11,108 nt of DNA from Acidianus hospitalis (GTDB lineage: Archaea > Thermoproteota > Thermoprotei_A > Sulfolobales > Sulfolobaceae). The notes under the pieces are model-generated. The model was given only the letters and a program-made list of their open reading frames with translations. It was not told the origin of the DNA and ran no database searches. The stretch spans positions 1 through 11,108 of the forward strand of contig QEFD01000105.1 of the NCBI GenBank assembly GCA_003086435.1. Reading direction: 5' to 3'. A program made the position numbers and the translations under genes. This document shows, in pieces, positions 6,557 to 11,108 of the stretch; positions within the stretch are counted from its first letter, which is position 1; every line of letters begins with the position of its first letter.

Positions 6557-7278
6557 AGAATTTTTGATATATATGGAAATTTATTTAATGTAAAAATTAT
6601 ATCTATTTCTGGCTTTAATTCGCTTAATAACTCAGAAACATAATTTAGATAAGTAAAAGGTAAACTCAATTCTGTTATATACAACTCTTCGTTGTTGTTT
6701 ATTTCGATTAAAATCGAGAACCTAATGAAAGGTATTAACTCCAGGCATTCAAGCACTTTTTTGGAATTATGAAAAATATCTAGTATAGCATCTCTATTAC
6801 CATAATCTATTATAAAACTCTCTATTACTGTATGGTTATACATGCCTTTTAAGATCTCATTAAATGAAGAAAAAGACCTAAGTGAAGAGAAAATCAAAGG
6901 TTGCGCGTAACCAGAATATTTAACTTCGACCTTTAATCCGTCAGCTCTTTTATCTAAACTCATTTTCCACTTATCATACTTTTCATCATAATATTCTGGA
7001 ATTCCAGAGTAATTTATAAATTCCTTTATTCTTAAACCATCCTTTAGAGATAATGAAAAAGATAAATTAGACTTAATGCTTTTTCTTATAGGCAATCTGT
7101 CAAAATTTATCTTTATAATTGAAGAACTATAAACAGGAGTAAAACTTAAGTTCTTAATCTTTAGTAGTTGCTCTTTTAATGAGCTCTCTTCTGTTTTCAA
7201 TATCTTTGAAATTAGAGGAATATTTGGCCCAATTTGCCTCATTAACTTTATTGCTGTTACTAACTTTTGTTGCATCAT
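6553..7278 (-). CDS. Unknown protein with putative N-terminal HTH
   Basis: A 241-residue protein I cannot assign to a named family. The first 45 residues look like a helix-turn-helix domain: LVTAIKLMRQIGPNIPLISKI and KTEESSLKEQLLKIKN have the spacing of a recognition-helix unit in which an 'intact promoter region' is read. The rest (about 50-241) is a mixed alpha/beta domain without membrane segments, with alternating strands such as SFSLSLKDG, LKVEVKYSG and RFSILIEINNNEELYITELSL, so a ligand-sensing regulator is a reasonable guess, not shown. The ATG at 7278 (ATGATG, second codon also Met) has an A/T-rich TATA-like stretch at about -26 and no Shine-Dalgarno. It overlaps the last 125 bp of the CDF transporter gene on the same strand in another frame, and shares four stop-codon bases with the convergent MqnA/D-like gene. 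If real as a regulator, the CDF gene is the obvious candidate target. Confidence 0.75.
   Translation of the reverse strand: MMQQKLVTAIKLMRQIGPNIPLISKILKTEESSLKEQLLKIKNLSFTPVYSSSIIKINFDRLPIRKSIKSNLSFSLSLKDGLRIKEFINYSGIPEYYDEKYDKWKMSLDKRADGLKVEVKYSGYAQPLIFSSLRSFSSFNEILKGMYNHTVIESFIIDYGNRDAILDIFHNSKKVLECLELIPFIRFSILIEINNNEELYITELSLPFTYLNYVSELLSELKPEIDIIFTLNKFPYISKIL
6561..6565 (+). terminator. Possible T-tract terminator of MqnA/D-like gene
   Basis: A T5 run starts 4 nt after the TAA stop at 6556, inside the 3' end of the convergent gene. Short and therefore tentative. Confidence 0.25.
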
Positions 7279-8134
7279 TAGTAATTAGTAATTTGTGCTT
7301 TTTAATTTTCTCTGGAACTACTCTTACTTCCACCATGGCAACATTTTCAAATGAATTTACAATTCTCTTTACAGTTTTTCTTATCTTATATACATTTGAA
7401 AGTTTACAATCGGGTGGTAATGAAATAACAACGTATACCATGTAAAACGAACCCAGCTTTCTTACATAAATGTTTTTGAGATTAATACCAAGACTCTCTA
7501 AAATTATCTTTATCCTATCCTTAAATGGTGCATCACAGTTAATGCCTATCAACGAATAAATTGCCTCTTTAAATTGCCTTATAGCGTCAGCTAGAATAAA
7601 GCCTACTATAGTAAAAACTACAGCTAAAGTGAGATAATATTCATTTATAATTATTGCAAATCCACTTACTATTTCCATAAACAAATCCAATTTGCTATGA
7701 GTCAGATCAGTTTTTACTAGAGATATCCAAGAATATCGTTTCTCGAGTATAAATACTACTAAGGTTAATACGCTACTTGAGTATATTATTAGCGATAACC
7801 ATGCTGGAACTTCATAGTTGACGTCGTTAATTATTAAATTAATATAATTAATTGAGAGAATTACTATAAATATTGTAACAAATAGTATAGCTATACTTTC
7901 AAGATTATATAATCCCCATGGAAATTTATTTGATCTTCGATATATTATATTAAGTAATAGAGAGAACAATATCGCCGAAGTTGCATCTATAAAACCGTGG
8001 AATGAGTCTGCTATAAGTATAGCTGAGTGATAAATCTCACCAAAATATATTTCTATGATTGAAATTGGCAAGAGCAATGCTCCAGTAAATAAAAATATTC
8101 TTGAAACTTCTCTTAATTTTTCTAAGGGTATCAA
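7154..8134 (-). CDS. Cation diffusion facilitator (CDF) metal transporter
   Basis: A 326-residue CDF-family membrane protein, a proton antiporter that exports divalent metals such as Zn, Mn, Fe or Co from the cytoplasm. Seen: about six TM segments in residues 12-185; metal-site residues in TM2 (ADSFHGFID: D43, H46, D50) and TM5 (THSKLD: H146, D150); the loop FPWGLYNLES between TM2 and TM3; and a cytoplasmic C-terminal alpha/beta domain at about 200-275. The metal ligands are D/H in TM2, so specificity (Zn versus Mn/Fe) is not settled. The start is TTG at 8134: the frame is closed just upstream by TGA, the first TM helix begins soon after, and a Shine-Dalgarno GGTGAT lies 5 nt before it. The last ~40 residues are polar, non-conserved in appearance, and coincide with the overlapping HTH gene. 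Confidence 0.88.
   Translation of the reverse strand: MIPLEKLREVSRIFLFTGALLLPISIIEIYFGEIYHSAILIADSFHGFIDATSAILFSLLLNIIYRRSNKFPWGLYNLESIAILFVTIFIVILSINYINLIINDVNYEVPAWLSLIIYSSSVLTLVVFILEKRYSWISLVKTDLTHSKLDLFMEIVSGFAIIINEYYLTLAVVFTIVGFILADAIRQFKEAIYSLIGINCDAPFKDRIKIILESLGINLKNIYVRKLGSFYMVYVVISLPPDCKLSNVYKIRKTVKRIVNSFENVAMVEVRVVPEKIKKHKLLITNDATKVSNSNKVNEANWAKYSSNFKDIENRRELIKRATTKD
7299..7308 (-). promoter_or_regulatory. Possible internal TATA box for HTH gene
   Basis: On the minus strand this reads AAATTAAAAA, centred about 26 bp upstream of the ATG at 7278, inside the coding region of the CDF gene. A leaderless internal promoter would allow separate expression. A/T-rich coding DNA produces such matches by chance, so confidence is limited. 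Confidence 0.3.
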
Positions 8135-8139
8135 GCATA

Positions 8140-8145
8140 ATCACC
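8140..8145 (-). promoter_or_regulatory. Shine-Dalgarno deciding the TTG start of the CDF gene
   Basis: On the minus strand this reads GGTGAT (in context AAAAGGTGAT), complementary to the 16S rRNA tail, 5 nt upstream of TTG at 8134. An ATG at 8138 is only 1 nt away from it and in the wrong frame, so TTG is the best start. This is the clearest leadered first gene in the window. Confidence 0.6.
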
Positions 8146-8178
8146 TTTTCATACCCAATATATTATTTACTCGTATTG

Positions 8179-8186
8179 TTAAAAAG
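8179..8186 (-). promoter_or_regulatory. TATA box for CDF gene
   Basis: On the minus strand this reads CTTTTTAA. A start site about 26 bp downstream (near 8156) would give a leader of some 20 nt carrying the GGTGAT site, which fits the leadered start. Confidence 0.5.
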
Positions 8187-8373
8187 TTTGCACTGGAAGG
8201 ATATTTTAGAGCGTAGAAATATTATTGAACTTAAAAGCTTTCATTTGCAAGACTTAATTTAAGATTATTTTTAATATTTACTACGTTATTTACTAAAATC
8301 ACTTCAAGATCATGATCATCAAAATTTTATGAAAAAAGTATAGATAAATCTTTGTTACTTTTTCTGAGGTAAA
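8187..8373. other. Gene-free A/T-rich stretch between divergent promoters
   Basis: Together with flanking promoters this is the largest non-coding gap in the window (8135-8404, 270 bp). I find no convincing ORF, tRNA or C/D-box RNA in it. The only structure that stands out is the palindrome GATCATGATC at 8308-8317, with an overlapping ATGATCAT at 8312-8319, about 65 bp upstream of the small membrane protein's TATA box. It could be an operator, but a 10-bp palindrome can also be chance. Confidence 0.4.
8308..8319. repeat. Short palindrome GATCATGATCAT
   Basis: GATCATGATC is a perfect 10-bp inverted repeat followed by AT, creating a second overlapping 8-bp palindrome ATGATCAT. It lies in the non-coding region between the CDF gene and the small membrane protein gene, so a dimeric regulator site is possible. 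Nothing else supports this. Confidence 0.25.
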
Positions 8374-8383
8374 TTTTTTAAAG
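8374..8383 (+). promoter_or_regulatory. TATA box for small membrane protein gene
   Basis: TTTTTTAAAG centred about 26 bp before the ATG at 8405, preceded by a purine-rich GAGGTAAA that could serve as BRE. One of the best leaderless promoters in the window. Confidence 0.6.
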
Positions 8384-8404
8384 TAAAATAACCTTAAATC
8401 ATAT

Positions 8405-8542
8405 ATGGCAGAGAAGAAGACTGAAATAAATAGCTTTTCCGATCTAATAAAAGCATTGTTTAAGGACGATAACTGGTATCTAGGCGGATTCATAATAGCG
8501 TTAATATTATTCATTATATTCGATTTAATAGCATATAAATAA
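8405..8542 (+). CDS. 45-residue single-pass membrane protein, function unknown
   Basis: A short gene starting ATG at 8405 and ending TAA at 8542. The product has a charged N-terminal half (residues 1-24, beginning MAEKKTEINSFSDLIKALFK, probably an amphipathic helix) and one hydrophobic segment at about 25-43 (YLGGFIIALILFIIFDLIA), ending with Tyr-Lys. Lysines before the segment suggest N-inside, C-outside. I do not recognise the family: it does not look like Sec61 beta, SecE or a known terminal-oxidase subunit, though small subunits of membrane complexes have this shape. Support for a real gene: a TATA box at exactly leaderless distance, and a T7/T5 tract right after the stop. A 71-codon frame on the opposite strand covers part of it but lacks any promoter and is probably a shadow. 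It has its own transcription unit, 68 bp upstream of the RHH gene. Confidence 0.72.
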   Translation: MAEKKTEINSFSDLIKALFKDDNWYLGGFIIALILFIIFDLIAYK

Positions 8543-8556
8543 TTTTTTTAATTTTT
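8543..8556 (+). terminator. T-rich terminator after small membrane protein gene
   Basis: A T7 run follows the TAA stop at once, and a T5 run follows after AA. This is the clearest poly-T terminator in the window and separates the small gene from the RHH gene. Confidence 0.55.
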
Positions 8557-8579
8557 AATGATTTCTTAATATGAACAAG

Positions 8580-8587
8580 TTTTATAA
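8580..8587 (+). promoter_or_regulatory. TATA box for RHH-like regulator gene
   Basis: TTTTATAA centred about 27 bp before the GTG at 8611. It supports the non-ATG start and a leaderless transcript. Confidence 0.6.
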
Positions 8588-8610
8588 AGTGGCAAAATGT
8601 TTACATTTAT

Positions 8611-9207
8611 GTGAGTAAAGTGGCAAGAGTAAATATTGCAGCTGATGCTGAAATAGTTAAAGAATTAGAAAAGGAAGCTAAAAGTAGAGGATATACTATA
8701 TTTTCTCTTACTAACATAGCACTTAAATCGATGTTAGAATTAATAAGAAGTGGAGAAGATTCTACAACTTTATCTCATTTAGTAGAATTTTACAAGATAA
8801 CTAAAGATCTTGATATTATTCCTGTTACATCTTGGTATATAGAAAACTTAGTTAAACTAGCCTATGAGAAAGATCAGAAAGCGTTAGAAGAAATATGCGA
8901 TGGAGCAGGACAGCAAATATCCTCCTATTTAAGGTCTAGAGCTTCTACATTTGAAGAATTGCTTCAAATCTATGACACAATAAAATCTGTGTTACCTATA
9001 AAAGACATAAGAATAAAAAGAGTTAATGATGAAATTATTGAAATAAGGATTACTGGTAGTGGATTCAGTAGTGAATCTACATTATGCACTTCTAAAGTAT
9101 TTAGGAAGATTCTAGAGGCTTATTACTTTGAAATTTTAGAAATGACATATTCGCCTGGAGGAATAATATTTACTAGGGTTAAATATCAAGGCCAGCCTAA
9201 TAAGTAA
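8611..9207 (+). CDS. Putative ribbon-helix-helix regulator with C-terminal domain
   Basis: A 198-residue protein. The first 46 residues have the layout of a ribbon-helix-helix DNA-binding domain: a short strand VARVNIAA, a helix AEIVKELEKEAKSRG, a turn TIFSLT, and a second helix NIALKSMLELIR. RHH domains bind DNA as dimers through the strand. The remaining ~150 residues are a mixed alpha/beta domain I do not recognise, ending in strands IIEIRITGSG and GGIIFTRVKY around a helix with a lone cysteine (STLCTSKVFRKILEAYYFEI), reminiscent of small-molecule or protein-interaction domains attached to archaeal regulators. There is no TM segment. The start is GTG at 8611, supported by the TATA box at about -27. 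It stands alone between the small membrane protein gene and the convergent nep1, whose end it overlaps by 22 bp. DNA-binding is likely; targets are unknown. Confidence 0.78.
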   Translation: MSKVARVNIAADAEIVKELEKEAKSRGYTIFSLTNIALKSMLELIRSGEDSTTLSHLVEFYKITKDLDIIPVTSWYIENLVKLAYEKDQKALEEICDGAGQQISSYLRSRASTFEELLQIYDTIKSVLPIKDIRIKRVNDEIIEIRITGSGFSSESTLCTSKVFRKILEAYYFEILEMTYSPGGIIFTRVKYQGQPNK

Positions 9208-9836
9208 TTACAAGAAGATAGAATTCTACATACTACTTGTTGAGTTTCTAACGCTCTTTTACTTATTGAATACTGCTCAGTGAAAATCCCTTTTACCTCT
9301 TCAGAAAAATCGCCATGCTGAAAAGCCCCTATCCCTAAAAGGAAATTTTCGTTGCAAAGATGCATCGGATCTATCTTACTTCCGTCCTCTGAAAGAAGTA
9401 CTGGCTTATATTTTTTGACAATGTCTGATAGCTTTACATTTAATATTTTCATTAAAGGCCTAGAAGAATTTGGAGGTATTTGACCAAATTTTAATAATTG
9501 CTCCATTAGACCTATAAATCTATTATAATTTTTGGGCGGATTCATATCTTTCTCAACTTTTATAATTCTAGAGTAGTAAGTATGTATATAGAAATCTCCT
9601 AAAATTTCTTTTTCAGATAAAATCATTATCATTGCCATATGTACTATATCTGGTCTACCTCTTTTTTGCCAATCTTTTAATTTTCTCATTGCATGATAAT
9701 GTAAAGATATGTCAAGGATAGTATCTTGGGGTTTCTTTCCCCTTCTTTCTGCATTTTTAATAACGCTAGGATCGTTTAAGATTTCTTTAGGTACAAGCTC
9801 TAAGGCCGAATCTAAAAGAATGAAATTAAGTTTCAC
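9186..9836 (-). CDS. nep1: rRNA small subunit pseudouridine N1-methyltransferase Nep1
   Basis: A 216-residue SPOUT-class methyltransferase (Emg1/Nep1 family) that uses SAM to methylate N1 of a hypermodified pseudouridine in helix 35 of 16S rRNA and helps small-subunit assembly. Seen: LLDSALELVP at 7-16, RRGKKPQDTILD at 31-42, RPDIVHMAM at 61-69 (conserved RNA-binding/catalytic-side Arg and Asp), the knot loop LLGIGAFQHGDF at 166-177, and the C-terminal SKRALETQQVVCRIL helix of the deep trefoil knot. Length and motifs are normal. The start is GTG at 9836, with a T-rich TATA-like box at about -26 and no Shine-Dalgarno. It is divergent from the RNase P subunit gene, with about 18 bp between starts if that gene begins at 9855. 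Its 3' end overlaps the RHH gene by 22 bp. Confidence 0.95.
   Translation of the reverse strand: MKLNFILLDSALELVPKEILNDPSVIKNAERRGKKPQDTILDISLHYHAMRKLKDWQKRGRPDIVHMAMIMILSEKEILGDFYIHTYYSRIIKVEKDMNPPKNYNRFIGLMEQLLKFGQIPPNSSRPLMKILNVKLSDIVKKYKPVLLSEDGSKIDPMHLCNENFLLGIGAFQHGDFSEEVKGIFTEQYSISKRALETQQVVCRILSSCNYLLGWP
9823..9830 (+). promoter_or_regulatory. Possible TATA box for rnp4 operon
   Basis: AAATTAAG centred about 28 bp before the GTG at 9855, the likely true start of rnp4. It lies inside the first codons of nep1 on the other strand. The match is weak. Confidence 0.3.
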
Positions 9837-9854
9837 GGATTATAAGAAATATAT

Positions 9855-9952
9855 GTGAATAAAAAACTCTAAAGAAGAGAACCTTAAAGCTAATAAATGA
9901 TGCAATAAAGCTTGCAGAGGAAGGAAACTTAGAATTAGCTAGGAAATATATA
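9855..9952 (+). other. Out-of-frame 5' coding part of rnp4 (A6 tract at 9861-9866)
   Basis: GTG at 9855 opens a frame that stops at 9870-9872 right after an A6 tract. One extra A would join it to the open frame from 9863 onwards, which encodes a basic, helical segment (KTLKKRTLKLINDAIKLAEE and on to LARKYIMLAREYS) of the kind expected at the N-terminus of Rpp21-type RNase P subunits. No ATG, GTG or TTG occurs in that frame before 9953. So the N-terminal ~33 residues are encoded but not reachable by plain reading. A homopolymer error, a recent frameshift mutation, slippage on A6, or a non-standard start could explain it. Confidence 0.6.
9858..9866 (-). promoter_or_regulatory. TATA-like box for nep1
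   Basis: On the minus strand this reads TTTTTTATT, centred 26 bp from the GTG at 9836. It contains the same A6 tract that interrupts the rnp4 reading frame on the plus strand. Confidence 0.45.
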
Positions 9953-10174
9953 ATGTTAGCTAGAGAATATTCAAATAAGGGCAGATTTAAAATACCATTA
10001 GAATATAAAAGAAAATTTTGTAGAAAATGTCTAACCCCGTTAATACCAGGTAAAACGGAAAGAATAAGAATAAAGTCAAAGATTTTAGTTAGAAGTTGTT
10101 TAATTTGTGGGTGGATAAGGAGGTATGATCTCAGAAAAAATAAAGAAAACAAAAGCGGAACATCCGACAATTAG
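9953..10174 (+). CDS. rnp4: RNase P protein component 4 (Rpp21/Rpr2)
   Basis: The open frame from the first standard start gives 73 residues of the archaeal Rpp21 subunit of RNase P, which with its partner Rpp29 binds the specificity side of the RNase P RNA and helps remove tRNA 5' leaders. Seen: YKRKFCRKCLTPLIPG, the first zinc knuckle (CRKC), basic strands TERIRIKSKILVRSC, and the second knuckle CLICGWIRRY; four cysteines complete the zinc site. The family also has N-terminal helices that pack on Rpp29, and these are encoded upstream (9863-9952) but cut off from a start by an apparent one-base frameshift in an A6 tract; the full gene probably begins at GTG 9855 and makes about 106 residues. 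The 3' end overlaps the YhbY gene by 50 bp. Identity is firm; the start is uncertain. Confidence 0.88.
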   Translation: MLAREYSNKGRFKIPLEYKRKFCRKCLTPLIPGKTERIRIKSKILVRSCLICGWIRRYDLRKNKENKSGTSDN

Positions 10175-10370
10175 AATAGGTAAGAATGGATTAACAGAAG
10201 GTTTAATAAATGAAATAAAAAGGCAATTAAAAGACAATGAAGTAGTGAAAATAAGAATTGGAATAAAAGACCAAGATAGGAGAGAAATTGCTAAAAAAGT
10301 TGCAGAGTTGACCAATGCAAAATTAGTGGAAGTTAGAGGATATACTTTTATCCTGATGAAAAATGAGTAA
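10125..10370 (+). CDS. YhbY/CRM-domain RNA-binding protein
   Basis: An 81-residue single-domain protein of the CRS1-YhbY (CRM) family, which binds structured RNA; the bacterial relative YhbY associates with pre-50S ribosomes. Seen: TIRIGKNGLTEGLINEIKRQ with the hallmark G-K-x-G loop, the strand VVKIRIGI, a helix REIAKKVAELTNAK, and the closing LVEVRGYTFIL with the conserved V-x-G strand. The length is that of a lone CRM domain. The ATG at 10125 is the only possible start: a TAA lies three codons upstream in this frame. AGGAGGT touches the ATG, too close for normal Shine-Dalgarno use, and is also the Arg-Arg codon pair of rnp4; initiation is probably by coupling to rnp4 translation. It overlaps rnp4 by 50 bp and DUF371 by 8 bp, so the three are one operon. 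Confidence 0.92.
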   Translation: MISEKIKKTKAEHPTIRIGKNGLTEGLINEIKRQLKDNEVVKIRIGIKDQDRREIAKKVAELTNAKLVEVRGYTFILMKNE

Positions 10371-10833
10371 GCTTGTTGTAGATACCTTAGAAATATATGG
10401 CCACCCAAATGTTTTAGGAAAACATAAATCTACACTAGAATTTACTAAAGAGAACTACTTGACTCCTAGAGGAGATTGCATAATAGGAATAAATTCCACT
10501 AAAGCAATAGCAGATTTAAAAGAAGAAGTAAAAGAGATACTTAAAGAAAATGGGTATGGCTATGTGGTAATTAAGGTTAATAACCTTATAGACATAGTAT
10601 CAGGGAGAGGAGATAAAAGAATGACATTTTCTAACAGAGTGAAGATAATTATAAGAAAATCAAATTTTATTTCTGACTCCACTCTACTAGTTTATTCCGA
10701 TAAAGCAGCAGCTGATATTAAAAGAGATATTATTAATAAGTTAAGACAAGGTGATAAGGCTAAAGTTTTTATCATCGCATCTGATATACCCCTTAAAAAT
10801 GAAGAGATCCTTAGAGTAATCGTTAACTCTTAG
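10363..10833 (+). CDS. DUF371 family protein
   Basis: A 156-residue protein of the archaeal DUF371 family, function unknown. Seen: the conserved N-terminal block GHPNVLGKHKSTLEFTKE (13-30) and LTPRGDCIIGINSTKA (33-48), whose His, Lys, Arg-Gly-Asp-Cys pattern is the family signature; a central basic strand region (RVKIIIRKSNFISDSTLLVY) and a C-terminal half with KAAADIKRDIINKL. No membrane segment or signal is visible. It starts with ATG inside the end of the YhbY gene (8-bp overlap), so it is co-translated with two RNA-binding proteins; that context points to tRNA or rRNA processing, but this is inference. Its last 93 bp overlap, on the opposite strand, the end of a methyltransferase gene, and both protein tails look genuine. 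Confidence 0.92.
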   Translation: MSKLVVDTLEIYGHPNVLGKHKSTLEFTKENYLTPRGDCIIGINSTKAIADLKEEVKEILKENGYGYVVIKVNNLIDIVSGRGDKRMTFSNRVKIIIRKSNFISDSTLLVYSDKAAADIKRDIINKLRQGDKAKVFIIASDIPLKNEEILRVIVNS

Positions 10834-11108
10834 CCATTTATACGCAGGTATTCTTGATATCCCCTCCTTTGTAGTTAATATATAAATGATTAATTCACCT
10901 TTAGTCACTCTGCATAACTCATTAAGGAATTCTAAAATCATCGTGGGATTATCTGCATAAACCTTATCGAACACTTTATCCCTAAAAGGCAAATTATGGG
11001 CATCGTATTGAACAATATCTATTAGGTGAATTTTTTTCTTATTTAGAGATAAACTTTCTCTGAGCATTTCTAATCCTTCTATATTAAGGTCACCCGCAAC
11101 CACGTATC
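10741..11108 (-). CDS. Class I SAM-dependent methyltransferase, C-terminal part (right edge)
   Basis: About 122 codons of a minus-strand gene whose N-terminus lies beyond the window. Seen: VVAGDLNIEGLEMLRESL, the end of the second Rossmann strand with the acidic SAM-ribose ligand; IVQYDAHNLPFRDKVFDKVYAD, with the D-A-x-x-L-P adenine-contact segment and fourth strand; then CRVTKGELIIYIL and a final WLRVNDYSKDLFIFKG hairpin. Motif I is off the edge. The order resembles RNA guanine-N2 methyltransferases of the TrmN/Trm-G10 kind, but their catalytic D-P-P-Y is here DNPT, so the substrate is uncertain. The GTG at 11103 is in frame but inside the domain, and the frame stays open to the edge, so it is not the real start. 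The 3' end overlaps DUF371 by 93 bp. Confidence 0.82.
   Translation of the reverse strand, partial: YVVAGDLNIEGLEMLRESLSLNKKKIHLIDIVQYDAHNLPFRDKVFDKVYADNPTMILEFLNELCRVTKGELIIYILTTKEGISRIPAYKWLRVNDYSKDLFIFKGYIRCDDKNFSLITLS

Noticed and set aside
7179..7445. 88-codon plus-strand frame, Leu/Ser/Thr-rich
   Set aside because: Antisense shadow of the CDF and HTH genes; it has no start signals.
8136..8138. ATG start for the CDF gene
   Set aside because: It is out of frame with the transporter, its frame stops after about 33 codons, and it is only 1 nt from the Shine-Dalgarno.
8299..8514. 71-codon frame on the minus strand across the small membrane protein gene
   Set aside because: It has no promoter-like element or recognisable domain, and the plus-strand 45-aa gene has both promoter and terminator.
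10353..10358. TGATGA as a possible C box of a C/D RNA
   Set aside because: It lies in the YhbY coding end, and I see no correctly spaced D box or terminal stem.
9826..10408. Two minus-strand frames (9826-10170 and 10100-10408)
   Set aside because: Hydrophobic-looking shadows antisense to rnp4 and the YhbY gene, both clearly identified by motifs.
1..11108. Mobile element, CRISPR array, tRNA, rRNA, toxin-antitoxin or phage-defence system
   Set aside because: No transposase, regularly spaced direct repeats, tRNA-like cloverleaf or defence genes were seen on either strand; the content is housekeeping in character.

Overview
The window looks like chromosomal DNA of a thermoacidophilic crenarchaeon of the order Sulfolobales; the genus cannot be fixed from the sequence alone. 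The evidence is low G+C (roughly one third by eye), archaeal-only or archaeal-type genes (DTD2-type D-aminoacyl-tRNA deacylase, Nep1, the Rpp21-type RNase P subunit, DUF371), and a TATA-like box centred about 26-28 bp upstream of many start codons, the usual signature of leaderless transcripts in this group. I see no IS element, CRISPR array, tRNA or rRNA.

Layout, left to right. The N-terminal part of an unknown gene runs off the left edge (minus), followed on the same strand by a CBS-pair/zinc-ribbon protein and a calcineurin-type metallophosphoesterase. A plus-strand histidine phosphatase follows. Facing it is a two-gene minus operon: a DAO-type FAD oxidoreductase overlapping by 4 bp the D-aminoacyl-tRNA deacylase dtdA. 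Divergent from that operon is a plus-strand pair: an N-terminally extended thioredoxin and a short, degenerate alkaline-phosphatase-superfamily protein. Then come a DUF84/YjjX-type NTPase (minus), an MqnA/MqnD-like protein (plus), a putative HTH protein and a CDF cation transporter (minus). After a 270-bp gap are a 45-residue single-TM protein and a putative RHH regulator (plus). The right end is RNA-centred: nep1 (minus), then rnp4, a YhbY/CRM protein and DUF371 (plus), and finally the C-terminal part of a class I methyltransferase running off the right edge (minus).

The genome is very compact. All five convergent gene pairs overlap at their 3' ends (45, 4, 4, 22 and 93 bp). Several divergent pairs share 18-60 bp of DNA, so the promoters overlap each other or the opposite start codon. 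Most genes appear leaderless; the CDF gene (TTG start) and the second gene of the thioredoxin operon have Shine-Dalgarno sequences.

The most interesting items are: (1) rnp4, whose conserved N-terminal helix is encoded but cut off from its likely GTG start by one missing base in an A6 tract; (2) the coupling of a D-amino-acid-oxidase-like flavoprotein with dtdA, which suggests a D-amino-acid clearance operon; (3) DUF371 in a translationally overlapping operon with two RNA-binding proteins; (4) an MqnA/D-like protein without its pathway; (5) a 45-aa membrane protein with a textbook promoter and terminator.
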